A DNA stretch of 64,000 nt, from contig CAVYYU010000001.1 of the NCBI GenBank assembly GCA_963772805.1, forward strand, positions 1-64,000, written 5' to 3'. Origin of the DNA: Legionella_A sp963772805. GTDB lineage: Bacteria > Pseudomonadota > Gammaproteobacteria > Legionellales > Legionellaceae. Made by a program: the position numbers and the translations under genes. Positions 1-8,225 of this stretch are shown in pieces. The notes under the pieces are model-generated. The model saw nothing but the letters and a program-made list of their open reading frames with translations, was not told where the DNA came from and did no database searches. Each line of letters opens with the position of its first letter. The first letter of the stretch is position 1.

Positions 1-837
1 CAGATGATGCAGAAATTCACCGATCGCGGATTGAATAATGGCACCACCACTCGGGCCTATCTCATTAATCACGGCGATACCAGCATTGGCCAGAGCAGCA
101 GCAACCATCAAGGCGTGCTGCTGGTGGATGAGACGGCAGCACCGCCGCGTATCAGCCTTGTCATTCGCGGCATGAACCCGTCGCGCGACTGGTTTTCCCC
201 TATCAGTGGGATCTGGAATGCACTGCTTGGCCGTAGCTCGACGGAGTGTCAGGCGCAGGCCGATCAGTTCTGGCAAGGGGCGCAAGGTGACATCACCCGG
301 ATTGTGAATGAGGTGGCAGCGCGCCACCCGGGCACGGCGCCTGAAATTACCATCGCCGGGCATTCCTATGGCTCGGATGCGGCGGCACGGCTGATCCCAA
401 AATTCGCGGAGAGCTTCCCGCAGTATCAGGGGCAGTTGAATCTCATCGGCTATGGCGCAACGCGCAGCTTTACGGGCGCCGAACGCGACCAGATCATGGC
501 GATTCTGGGCAATGATGATAATCGCGCGCGACAATACATGACACGTGATGATTGGATCAACACGGGGCTGGGCCAGATTGTCGGGCGCGAGCGCGACATC
601 CCGATCGATACGGGGCATAACGGCTATGCCCAGGCCTCCGAGGTGCAGGTGATGATGGACGCGGTGCGCGCACAGATGACGCGTGACCCGGCGACCGCCG
701 AAGCCCGCGCACGCGAACTGGTCGAGCAATATCGCAATAACCCGGATGCGACGCTGGCGAGCCTTGCCGCGTATGCTTCTGCCCCGCCTGCTGGGGCAAT
801 CCCCCAAGCCAGTGGCACTACCCGCGCCGTTGTTTAA
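1..837 (+). CDS. Lipase-like alpha/beta hydrolase, 5' end cut by window edge
   Basis: The frame is open to the first base, and the ATG codons at 4 and 7 have no visible ribosome site, so the true start may lie upstream. The visible 277 residues contain IAGHSYGSDAA, a G-H-S-Y-G nucleophile elbow typical of class 3 lipases and related serine hydrolases, at about residue 117. A hydrophobic strand (ISLVIRGMN) precedes it, as expected for the fold. The acid and histidine are not certain; a histidine in DTGHNGY near residue 205 is a candidate. The tail is alanine-rich and low in complexity. The last 20 bases overlap the 3' end of the convergent tadA. Substrate and location are unknown. An esterase or phospholipase activity is inference from the motif only. 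Confidence 0.6.
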   Translation, partial: QMMQKFTDRGLNNGTTTRAYLINHGDTSIGQSSSNHQGVLLVDETAAPPRISLVIRGMNPSRDWFSPISGIWNALLGRSSTECQAQADQFWQGAQGDITRIVNEVAARHPGTAPEITIAGHSYGSDAAARLIPKFAESFPQYQGQLNLIGYGATRSFTGAERDQIMAILGNDDNRARQYMTRDDWINTGLGQIVGRERDIPIDTGHNGYAQASEVQVMMDAVRAQMTRDPATAEARARELVEQYRNNPDATLASLAAYASAPPAGAIPQASGTTRAVV

Positions 838-1291
838 AAAACTCTGTCAGTAATGCGCCACATTCAGCCTCCATCACCCCGCCGATGATTTCCGGCCGGT
901 GGTGGCAGGTGGGCTGCTGGAAGATGCGCGCGCCATGCTCGACCCCGCCGCCCTTCACATCATAGGCACCGAACGCCAGCTTGCCGATGCGCGCATGGGC
1001 GATGGCTTGCGCGCACATGGCGCAGGGCTCGAGCGTGACATAGAGCGTGTAGTCCTCAAGCGATTTGCGGCCCAATTTGCGGCAGGCCATCTGGATGGCC
1101 AAAAGCTCCGCATGGGCGGTAGCATCGCGCCTCGCCTCGACCTCGTTATGGAAGGTAGCGACGGCCACGCCATCTGGCCCCACTAAGGCCGCTGCAATCG
1201 GCACCTCGCCTATCTCGGCGGCGACGTTAGCAATGGCGATGAGTTTTTGCATGGCGAATGTCATATATTCTTCATGCATGGGTTTACGCAA
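818..1291 (-). CDS. tadA: tRNA(adenine-34) deaminase TadA
   Basis: TadA converts the wobble adenosine of tRNA-Arg(ACG) to inosine in the cytoplasm so that one tRNA can read CGU, CGC and CGA. The 157-residue product carries the zinc deaminase signature: HAE at residues 60-62 (zinc-ligand His60, proton-shuttle Glu62) and PCAMC at 89-93 (zinc ligands Cys90 and Cys93). Length fits the family. Start could be the first Met or Met5 (MHEEYMTF); the second fits homologues better. The 3' end overlaps the convergent lipase-like gene by 20 bases, and the 5' end is divergent from a small gene with only 18 bases between. A guanine or cytosine deaminase is the alternative, but the tRNA deaminase pattern is clear. 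Confidence 0.93.
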   Translation of the reverse strand: MRKPMHEEYMTFAMQKLIAIANVAAEIGEVPIAAALVGPDGVAVATFHNEVEARRDATAHAELLAIQMACRKLGRKSLEDYTLYVTLEPCAMCAQAIAHARIGKLAFGAYDVKGGGVEHGARIFQQPTCHHRPEIIGGVMEAECGALLTEFFKQRRG

Positions 1292-1309
1292 AAATGCTAT
1301 CCTTGAGAT

Positions 1310-1540
1310 ATGAAAATTGAAAAACGCCCCCCTGCCATTCCCCCGGTTGAACCGGTAGTGTCCATCCAGCCGATGGATGCGCGCAACCCGGCACGCACGC
1401 CGCAGAAAACATTGGCATTCAAAGGCAAGCCCGCAACACAGGCGGGAACCGCAGTGCCCAAAGATGAATGGCTGCGGGGCACGGCAGAGCGGAATGCAAA
1501 TACGGGTCTGTATGGCCCAGATGGAAAGATGCTAGGCTAG
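1310..1540 (+). CDS. Small hypothetical protein, 76 aa
   Basis: Not recognised. The product is proline- and alanine-rich with no signal peptide or membrane segment. Its C-terminus (ERNANTGLYGPDGKMLG) looks like a short conserved tail. It starts 18 bases from the divergent tadA and ends 51 bases before the antiporter gene. Codon use matches the GC-rich neighbours, which supports it being real, but there is no functional clue. Confidence 0.5.
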   Translation: MKIEKRPPAIPPVEPVVSIQPMDARNPARTPQKTLAFKGKPATQAGTAVPKDEWLRGTAERNANTGLYGPDGKMLG

Positions 1541-1591
1541 TATTGCCATCACCGCATCTAGCCTTGTTTCTCAATCCATGTATCCTATACT

Positions 1592-2786
1592 GTGCGCATG
1601 GAATACACGCTTATATTCACGATTATATCCGGAATTGTTGTCGCGTTTATTTTTGGCATGGCGGCAAAAACCCTTAAATTGCCTGCTATTTTTGGGTATC
1701 TGCTTGCCGGGGTGGCGATTGGCCCCCATACGCCGGGCTTTGTGGCCGATGTTTCGCTGGCCAAGCAACTCGCTGAAATTGGAATTATCCTGCTGATGTT
1801 CGGTGTTGGTCTGCATTTTTCGTTGCGTGATTTGCTTGAGAGCCGAAAAGTAGCGTTACCTGGTGCTGTTGTGCAAATGCTCGCGGCGACAGCGATTGGG
1901 GCGTTATTGGCAATGCAGCTTGGGCATGACATGGTTGCAGCCATTATCTTTGGGTTTGCGCTTTCGGTCGCCAGCACGATTGTATTGATCCGCTCACTTG
2001 AGCAGCGACAGTTACTTGAAAGTGCGGGTGGTAAAATTGCCGTTAGCTGGCTCATCGTTGAAGATATCGCCGATGGTGCTGGCCTTGGTGATGCTGCCGG
2101 TGCTGGCGGAAATGTTCGCTAGCAAGACGGCTATCTCGGCGAGTATGGTTGGCACCTTGCTGCTTACGGTCATCCTCAAAATAGGTGCATTTTTTGCATT
2201 CATGCTGATTGTCGGGCGGCGCGTGTTGCCATGGATTTTAATGCGTACTGCGGCCGTTAAATCCGATGAGTTGAACACGCTTGGCACACTTGCGATTGCT
2301 TTGGGCTTTGCACTCATTGCCTATGTCGTTTTCGATGCATCGCTGGCGCTTGGCGCATTCCTCGCGGGCGTGATGCTTAATGAAACGGAGATCGGTCGCC
2401 GCGCTGCCGATAGTTCGATTCAAATGCGCGATGCATTCTCGGTGCTATTTTTTGTCTCGGTGGGTATGTTATTCGACCCGCATACACTACTCGATCAGCC
2501 GATTGGCGTGCTGACGACATTTCTTATCATTGTGCTGGTTAAGGCAGCGGTGGCATTAGTGATCACTGGCTGGTTCAAGCAGCCGCGTGACGTTGTCTAC
2601 CCGGTTGCGATTGGTCTTGCACAGATAGGCGAGTTCTCGTTCATTTTGGGCGGCCTTGCCTTGAGCAAAGGGCTTATCACACAGGACTTGTACAACCTAA
2701 TTCTCGCTGGAGCGATGCTGTCGATCGTGGTGAATCCATTCCTGTTTCGTTTTTACGATCGCAGAGTGGCGCGCAGGAAAATTTAA
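1592..2786 (+). pseudogene. CPA2 (Kef-type) cation:proton antiporter, frameshifted
   Basis: Two overlapping frames (1592-2122 and the frame running to 2786) together give about 398 residues of a CPA2-family antiporter membrane domain. The N-terminal part has IFGYLLAGVAIGPHTPGF. The C-terminal part has the dense transmembrane pattern and QIGEFSFILGGLAL, a family hallmark. The break is sharp: frame 1 reads EDIAD and then nonsense, frame 2 reads MVLALVMLPVLAEMF. Removing one G at 2072 restores EDIAMVLALVMLPVLAEMF, which matches the family exactly. No RCK/TrkA-N domain follows, so even the repaired protein is a membrane domain only. The 3' end overlaps the convergent thyX by four bases. The lesion may be a real mutation or a base-calling error. 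The transported ion (K+ or Na+ against H+) cannot be told from sequence. Confidence 0.85.
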
Positions 2787-3718
2787 CCCAGCGTTGCCAT
2801 CAGTTCGTCCCACTCGCGTTTGGTGAGGCCTGAAGTCTCCTGCGTTACCTTCTCACCTGCGATCATGCGTTTGACGACGGCGAGGCCCGTGCGCGAGAGG
2901 CGGCTGCCATGCAGGCGATGCTCCTGGAACGCATCGAACGCGAAGGGAACCCATTTCTCGACGACCTTGATCATCGCATCGGCATAGACGCGGATCTCGT
3001 ATTGCGCGTGGGGGTCGGCGCGCAGCATGAGGAAATGCATGAGGTTATGCAGGTCAATTTTCCAATACCACTGGGTGTAGTAGTTCAGCGTCAGGTTCAT
3101 GCGCGCCAGTTCGCGGGCGATGCCGGATTTGCTTTCATCAAGCACGGTGCCTTTTTCGTCGCAGTTCATCAGCTCTTCGTAATGGCCATAAACCTGCTCG
3201 GAATCGCCCTTCAAAATCTCAAGCACGCGCTTGGATTCCTCGGCGCTCAGGGTGTCGCCACCGCGGCCCTGATGGTTCTTTTTCGATTGCGGCGCGAGTT
3301 GAGATGCATCCGGAATGTAGAATTCCTTGTCCATGATGGAGTAGCGCGCCGAATATTCGTTTACGTTCGCAGTGCGGTGGCGAATCCATTGCCGCGCCAC
3401 AAAAATCGGTAGCTTCACATGGAATTTGATTTCGCACATTTCAAACGGCGTGGAGTGCCAGTGGCGCATGAGGTAGTTGATGAGGCCTTTATCCTGGCTC
3501 ACCTGCTTGGTGCCACGGCCATAGGATACGCGGGCGGCCTGCACGATCGCGGCGTCATCGCCCATGTAATCGATCACCCGAATGAAGCCGTGATCGAGCA
3601 CCGGGATGGTGTCGTATAAAATTGCCTCAAGGGCGGGCGAGGTCGCGCGTTTGGTGGTGAAGGTTTCATCCATGGGTTGGTTGTCCATCGCGTCGTCCTT
3701 GATTGCGGTTACCGCCAT
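2783..3718 (-). CDS. thyX: Flavin-dependent thymidylate synthase ThyX
   Basis: ThyX makes dTMP from dUMP with methylenetetrahydrofolate, using FAD and NADPH instead of the ThyA chemistry. The ThyX signature R-H-R-x7-S is present at about residues 113-123 (RHRTANVNEYS), followed by ARYS. The ORF extends upstream to 3802, but the start at 3718 (MAVTAIKDD) is preceded by an AAGGAG ribosome site at good spacing, giving 311 residues. The extra upstream codons would read through a palindromic repeat and are unlikely to be translated. The gene is convergent with the broken antiporter gene (4-base overlap). Confidence 0.95.
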   Translation of the reverse strand: MAVTAIKDDAMDNQPMDETFTTKRATSPALEAILYDTIPVLDHGFIRVIDYMGDDAAIVQAARVSYGRGTKQVSQDKGLINYLMRHWHSTPFEMCEIKFHVKLPIFVARQWIRHRTANVNEYSARYSIMDKEFYIPDASQLAPQSKKNHQGRGGDTLSAEESKRVLEILKGDSEQVYGHYEELMNCDEKGTVLDESKSGIARELARMNLTLNYYTQWYWKIDLHNLMHFLMLRADPHAQYEIRVYADAMIKVVEKWVPFAFDAFQEHRLHGSRLSRTGLAVVKRMIAGEKVTQETSGLTKREWDELMATLG

Positions 3719-3739
3719 AGTCGTGCTCCTTATATTGAA

Positions 3740-3792
3740 GGGGGCATCGCCCCCTACGTCGCTGCGCTCCTTACCCCCTCCGAGCATTGCTC
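3740..3792. repeat. Short palindromes upstream of thyX
   Basis: Two hairpins lie just 5' of thyX: GGGGGC-ATC-GCCCCC at 3740-3754 and CGAGC-ATT-GCTCG at 3780-3792. They look like part of a dispersed intergenic repeat, but no second copy is in this window. Their position in the likely thyX leader could also affect expression. Confidence 0.4.
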
Positions 3793-3930
3793 GGCTCGCC
3801 ATGGAAGGCTACGCGGGCCTAAAACCAGCAGTTAAAATGCTACTATTTAATTAAAACCATGCTAGCGCAATGGCAGGGCCACGCAAGCAGTGCGGTAGCC
3901 TTACCCACATGTGTGAGCAGTAGGGCAGGG

Positions 3931-5988
3931 TCAGACGTTGAGACGAATCACCTGAGGACGCTGGCCACCGTTATTTTGAACCAGCGCGGAGCCAGCGCCA
4001 GTTTGTAGCCCGCTAAAGGCGTTGGCATTGAAGGCCACCTGCCCGTTGCCGGCACGGCCTGTGGCCATTTGCAGCTGCTGCATGAGGAGCTGATTCTGCG
4101 CCATCAGGGCAGCGACGGTTTCATCGTTTGAAAGCCCAGGCTGAGGCGCATTGACGACGGCAGCGACTTGCGGTGCGGGTGTCGCGCGTGGGGCGGGCGC
4201 ACTGGCCGCTGTCTGCGGTGCAGGGCTTTCACCCCAGAATATGTTGTAGATCGCGCGGCCAGCGACGGCCAGGCCGCCGACAGTTGCGCCGATGGCAGCG
4301 CCGGCGGGAACGGTTGCCGGGGCAAGCGGTCCACCAATTGCGCCCGCTGCAGCACCAATCGCTGCACCGCCACCGATGAGGCCTAAATCAATGCCAGAGC
4401 TGACCATGCCGTTACGGTCGCCATGGGCCGCAGCATTCACGAACTCACCGCCTGAAACAAGGCCGCCGACAATCGGGGTGGCGCGGCTGAAGCCGATGCG
4501 TGCCATGGTGCCTGCAATAGCGGCGGTTTGTGTGCCATGGATTGCTGTACCTGCAACATCACCTTCATTGAAATTCGTGAGGGTTTGATTTGCAGTGTAA
4601 AGTGGCGCGAACGCATTCAGTCCACGCGATGCCCAGCGACCGAACGATCCAAAGAATCCTCCTGGTGATGGGGTATTCGGAGTGATGGCACTTGCTACCC
4701 CGTTGACCGTACCTGTGACAGCACCGGACCCAGCATTGAATGTATGGGCAAGACCAGCCCCTAATGGGCGACCAAACGAAGTGACACGGCTAACGGCACG
4801 CTGCCAGCGTGAAGCGTCGGCAGGGAGTGTATGATTCGCATCGTCCGCCAAGTTACCCAGCGTGCGTGTGATACGGCTGGATGAATTCTGTGCATCGGCA
4901 ATTGGATCAGCGGGTAAAGCAGCCAAGCGGTTTGCCGCTGTATTGCGCGCGTCCTCAGCGAGGTCGACTGCATTTTGCAGCGCGGCGCGGTCAAGCGGAC
5001 GGCCACGCCAGTTCGTTGTTCGCGTGCCGTCGTCAAAGGCGTCAAGCCTTGCTTGGGCAGCGTTAAGTGTGCTGTTGGTAGAGCGCAGCGTCCGCTCAAT
5101 TCCCGGGCGGTTACCTATGACCATCGTGCGGGCAAAGCCTTGCGCTGCGCCGCGATAGGTGAGGGCGGCACCGCCAACTGCGAGACCAGTCGTCGTGAGG
5201 CCAGATATCGAGCGGTCCTGACCGAGTGAGCCTGGGACGCCTTGTAAGTTTGTCTGTTCAATTTGCCCGGCTTGCAGCGGGGTGGTTCCGTCGGGTCCCA
5301 TGATAGGGGTGGGTGCTGCATCCTGGCCGTTGAAGGTAGAAACGGTACCGTCTTGCCCCACAATGAGGCTGCCATTCTCGACACCCAGATAGGGCGCCAT
5401 GTTAACGCCATTGATGGTGGTCTGACGCAGGCGTGCTTCAACTGCAGGGCGCACCTCGTCAAGCGACGAAGCAACCGCATTGGTTTGCGCAATTTCTGAA
5501 GCACTACGAAGCCCTTTACCTTCTGTCCAATAATTTTCGGCATCAGCCCACGCTTGATCCCAGTTGACGCGCTCGCCTGTGAACCAGCCTTTGACAAGAT
5601 TCCAGACCGCAATTCCACCCACGGCAACATAATTGAACGCGGACTGAATGCCGCCGACGGCCGTACCGACCGCACCGGGGGCTTCAGTGCGTGTTTCTCT
5701 GGGCGCGAATTCTGACTCGGTCGCCATATACATCATGCCCTGATAAGCCGTTGCCATGGTCAAGGCTTGTTCGCGTGAGAGCACGGGCAAGGCGTTTAGC
5801 TCGTTGCTGATTGCGCCACCAGCATAGATTAGCCCGCGCACGGGGAGGGCTAGCGCATCAATATACTGACCGGGCAAAGAGGTAACGATATTGGCACCAC
5901 CAGCGATGAGATTGCCGATGGCATCGGCGGTTTGATAGCCTTTGAATAAACCACTATTGCGCGAAGCCTGCCGCGTTTGGACCGTCAA
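3931..5988 (-). CDS. Large Gly/Ala-rich hypothetical with glycine-zipper segment
   Basis: Not recognised. The 685-residue product starts with a TTG codon and no clear ribosome site. It begins with a weakly hydrophobic stretch, has a middle rich in Ala, Arg, Asn and Asp that may form helices, and near residues 540-610 a glycine-zipper-like run (GGGAAIGAAAGAIGGPL, then GAAIGATVGGLAVAG). Such segments insert in or cross membranes in some toxins and secreted proteins. The C-terminus is Gln/Asn/Gly-rich. The first 35 bases overlap the end of the upstream ORF in another frame. Deleting one base at about 5957-5959 joins the two (FA[H]SGLFKGYQTA), so this is probably the main part of a single, frameshifted gene of about 830 codons. 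A secreted or surface protein is speculation. Confidence 0.6.
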   Translation of the reverse strand: MTVQTRQASRNSGLFKGYQTADAIGNLIAGGANIVTSLPGQYIDALALPVRGLIYAGGAISNELNALPVLSREQALTMATAYQGMMYMATESEFAPRETRTEAPGAVGTAVGGIQSAFNYVAVGGIAVWNLVKGWFTGERVNWDQAWADAENYWTEGKGLRSASEIAQTNAVASSLDEVRPAVEARLRQTTINGVNMAPYLGVENGSLIVGQDGTVSTFNGQDAAPTPIMGPDGTTPLQAGQIEQTNLQGVPGSLGQDRSISGLTTTGLAVGGAALTYRGAAQGFARTMVIGNRPGIERTLRSTNSTLNAAQARLDAFDDGTRTTNWRGRPLDRAALQNAVDLAEDARNTAANRLAALPADPIADAQNSSSRITRTLGNLADDANHTLPADASRWQRAVSRVTSFGRPLGAGLAHTFNAGSGAVTGTVNGVASAITPNTPSPGGFFGSFGRWASRGLNAFAPLYTANQTLTNFNEGDVAGTAIHGTQTAAIAGTMARIGFSRATPIVGGLVSGGEFVNAAAHGDRNGMVSSGIDLGLIGGGAAIGAAAGAIGGPLAPATVPAGAAIGATVGGLAVAGRAIYNIFWGESPAPQTAASAPAPRATPAPQVAAVVNAPQPGLSNDETVAALMAQNQLLMQQLQMATGRAGNGQVAFNANAFSGLQTGAGSALVQNNGGQRPQVIRLNV

Positions 5989-6403
5989 GGAAGGCCCGCA
6001 CAGCAGGGGAGGTCTCTTCGCTTAGGTAGCCTCCTTGTTCACGCATGGTATTGAAGAGTCGCTCGAGGGCACCGGGTGCGCGCAGCTCTTCAGGAATGTC
6101 GCTAATCGTACGTTGATAGTTCTCGAAGAATGCAGCTTGTGCCTCAATCCTGCTCTGCCAGTTCGTGGGTAGTAAGCTGAAAACATCCTCGGCGGAAGCG
6201 GTATCGAAACTATCGATGGAATAATCATGCAATGCTCCGCTCGCGTCGCGCAGGCGGATGATGCCATCGACCACGGGTGGATTACCCTCGGGGGCGGATG
6301 CAGGTGCTGCAGAGGCACTTGCAGCAGGTGCGGGCGCTACAGGTGCTGCCGTTTCCTCTGCTGGGGGTTGGGGTGTTGCTTGCGGGTTATTGTTGCTGCT
6401 CAT
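5954..6403 (-). CDS. Pro/Ala-rich hypothetical, probable N-terminal part of the downstream gene
   Basis: The 149-residue ORF starts MSSNNNPQATPQPPAEE, with a disordered Ala/Pro-rich first 50 residues. A folded-looking part follows (IIRLRDASGALHDYSIDSF, then AEDVFSLLPTNWQSRIEAQ). A GGAGAAAAT ribosome site lies directly before the ATG, which makes this the credible start of the transcription unit, unlike the TTG start of the overlapping 685-codon frame. The two frames overlap by 35 bases. That is long for normal coupling and fits a one-base insertion in one original gene. Function unknown. Confidence 0.6.
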   Translation of the reverse strand: MSSNNNPQATPQPPAEETAAPVAPAPAASASAAPASAPEGNPPVVDGIIRLRDASGALHDYSIDSFDTASAEDVFSLLPTNWQSRIEAQAAFFENYQRTISDIPEELRAPGALERLFNTMREQGGYLSEETSPAVRAFLDGPNAAGFAQ

Positions 6404-6510
6404 GGTATTTTCTCCTACTCACACCCTAGCAAAGAATTGTGACAGCATGATGACGGTGCGCGCAAATTTATGTGACGGTTTGGTGACGAAAGTGCCGGTT
6501 GAACGCCGCC

Positions 6511-6539
6511 TTGCATTCGCTGCGGGGGTGCGCTATATT
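6511..6539 (+). promoter_or_regulatory. Sigma70-type promoter for ssrA
   Basis: TTGCAT at 6511-6516 and TATATT at 6534-6539 are separated by exactly 17 bases and sit just upstream of the inferred tmRNA 5' end (transcription start expected near 6546). The -10 matches five of six consensus bases, the -35 three of six. Confidence 0.6.
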
Positions 6540-6545
6540 TAGAGC

Positions 6546-6910
6546 GTTACGCAAGTAACTATGGTGATAAACGCGACGTGGAATAGTCGGATTGGACCCG
6601 GGGGCAGAGCCCGGCGGCTCCACCAGGTGTTTGCGGGGTGGTAAATGGCAGTAAAAAGGCGAGGGCAGTAGCTCACGCGAGCCATCATTCCGCAAGGCGG
6701 CGTTTCATGGTGATTTTTAACAGAAATCACCGGAAGCAAAGCAAAGTCTGGGGCCGAATTAGCATCGACAACCGCAATAAAGACATCGTCTTTGCCTGGG
6801 GTGATCTCCCATAATCGGGTCAATTTCTAAGTGCAAACGACAACGTAGCACTCGTTGCAGCTAACGACAACAACGTCGTAGCAGCCCGTCTCGCGGCTTA
6901 GTGTCGCCTG
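6546..6910 (+). ncRNA. ssrA: tmRNA, circularly permuted two-piece form
   Basis: tmRNA rescues stalled ribosomes and adds a degradation tag. The gene is permuted as in alphaproteobacteria. The acceptor piece comes first and ends in CGGCTCC-A-CCA at 6615-6625. An intervening stretch follows, then the coding piece begins GGGGCCGAATTAGCATCGAC at 6750. GGGGCCG pairs with CGGCTCC over seven positions with a G-U at the third pair, the alanine identity element. The tag frame starts at GCA 6833 and stops at TAG 6899-6901. It is 22 codons long, begins ANDNVALVAANDN and ends ARLAA. The ANDN start is typical of alphaproteobacteria. Ends of the mature pieces other than the CCA and the GGGG are estimates. 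sspB, whose product reads this tag, follows directly. Confidence 0.95.
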
Positions 6911-7019
6911 ACAGGTTCTAGCCTGTAAACGCAGCCCGAGGGGAGCTGGGCAACAGAATCCCCTCACCTGAATTTTCTTTTAAGTGGCGCAACGCCTCAA
7001 ACCGCGCTATAAGAGGCTC

Positions 7020-7547
7020 ATGACACACGACACCATTGATTATCCCGGCCTGATTGACGCAGCCATGCGTGGTGTGGTGCGCGAGGCGCTCGTGCATGTC
7101 GATAAGTTTGGGCTGCAAGGCGAGCATCACTTCTTCATTTCGTTCCAAACGAATTTCCCCGGTGTGAGCATCAGCCCGCAGCTCAAGGCCCGTTACCCTG
7201 AGGAAATCACGATTGTGGTTCAGCATCAGTTCTGGGATTTGAAAATTTCGGATAAGCAATTTTCCATTATGCTGTCGTTCAATAATATCCCCGAAAAACT
7301 GGTGGTACCGTTCGACGCGTTGACGGCATTTGCCGACCCTTCGATCAAGTTCGGTTTGCAGTTTCATGGCAAGCAATTTGCGGCCAACTCAGGCTCGGAT
7401 GAGGCGGTTTCCTGCCCTGCCACTGGCCGCACGGCGCATGAAAAACCCTCCATGGCCGCGTTTGAAGAAGACGCACCCAGCCGTGCGGATGAAGCAGCGA
7501 ATGACGAGAAGGTCATTAGCCTTGAGGCGTTCCGGAAACGTCCTTAA
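7020..7547 (+). CDS. sspB: ClpXP adaptor SspB, alphaproteobacterial type
   Basis: SspB binds the ssrA tag on rescued proteins and tethers them to ClpX for degradation. The core reads LQGEHHFFISFQTNFPGV, then YPEEITIVVQHQFWDL, then PFDALTAFADPSIKFGLQF, all hallmarks of the alphaproteobacterial SspB family. The C-terminal 60 residues are acidic and flexible, ending in ISLEAFRKRP, which fits the ClpX-binding tail. The start at 7020 (MTHDTIDYPG) has AAGAGG four bases upstream. The longer reading from 6984 has no ribosome site. Adjacency to ssrA is a strong functional link. Confidence 0.93.
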   Translation: MTHDTIDYPGLIDAAMRGVVREALVHVDKFGLQGEHHFFISFQTNFPGVSISPQLKARYPEEITIVVQHQFWDLKISDKQFSIMLSFNNIPEKLVVPFDALTAFADPSIKFGLQFHGKQFAANSGSDEAVSCPATGRTAHEKPSMAAFEEDAPSRADEAANDEKVISLEAFRKRP

Positions 7548-7701
7548 CCCACTTATTCCAGATTTATTAATTGCTTAATCAGGGTTTGGCCCACTTAGAG
7601 CCATGCCCGTTTATTTTTTGTGCGGCGCACAAATTATGCTGGACATGTTGCAGTGCAGCATGTATGCAGAATACACTATCAAGCCAAACAAAGGGCTGAT
7701 T

Positions 7702-7944
7702 ATGAAATCGCTGGCTGCCGTGCTGTTATTTTTGTTAAGTGCTCATGCCGCACAGGCACAGCAGGCGACGACGACCCCCCCAGTCCAGCAACAACAAGCC
7801 AGTGTTGATCCCTACATCGCTTCGATAACCCCGCAACAACCGGTGGCGCAGGAGCATCCCGCCCCTCAGCAACCCGCTCCTGAGGCACGCCCTTGGGAAT
7901 ATGGCCAATCGGTCATCACCGACATCCGTCAGATGAATTTTTAG
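7702..7944 (+). CDS. Small exported Pro/Gln-rich protein
   Basis: Not recognised. An 80-residue product starts MKSLAAVLLFLLSAHAAQA, a clear Sec signal peptide with an AQA cleavage site, followed by a Pro/Gln-rich mature part that ends PWEYGQSVITDIRQMNF. An upstream in-frame ATG at 7603 would bury the signal peptide and is less likely. The stop codon lies inside the left arm of the palindromic element that follows. Likely periplasmic or secreted; no function is suggested. Confidence 0.55.
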   Translation: MKSLAAVLLFLLSAHAAQAQQATTTPPVQQQQASVDPYIASITPQQPVAQEHPAPQQPAPEARPWEYGQSVITDIRQMNF

Positions 7945-8090
7945 ATAGCGTCGCTAATTCTACTATGCCCTGCTGCAAACATTAGGCTACTGCGCTTCCG
8001 CTACGCATGTACTTTAACGTACACTTGCGTTGCGGTTCTCGTAGCCTGCTGTTTTCGCAAGAAGCCTAGCGAATTATCGACACTATCTAA
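7941..8090. repeat. Structured palindromic element, copy 1
   Basis: Outer arms at 7941-7960 and 8071-8090 pair at 18 of 20 positions. An inner stem AGGCTAC/GTAGCCT follows, then a conserved core beginning TGCGCTTCCGCTACGCATGT at 7991, with its own hairpin ACGCATGTAC...GTACACTTGCGT. The core recurs at 12436-12483. The right arm is followed by about 135 bases of leader before katG in which nothing else is seen. Confidence 0.75.
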
Positions 8091-8225
8091 CGCGCGCGAA
8101 CTATTGTTTGAGGCGCTTAAGCATTTTCCACATGATTCTTAAGTATTGCAAACTATACACTTGCGCCTGTGATGTATGGCGCGCTAACGTTTTTGTCGAC
8201 GTACAACTCCGCATAGTGAGGACTT

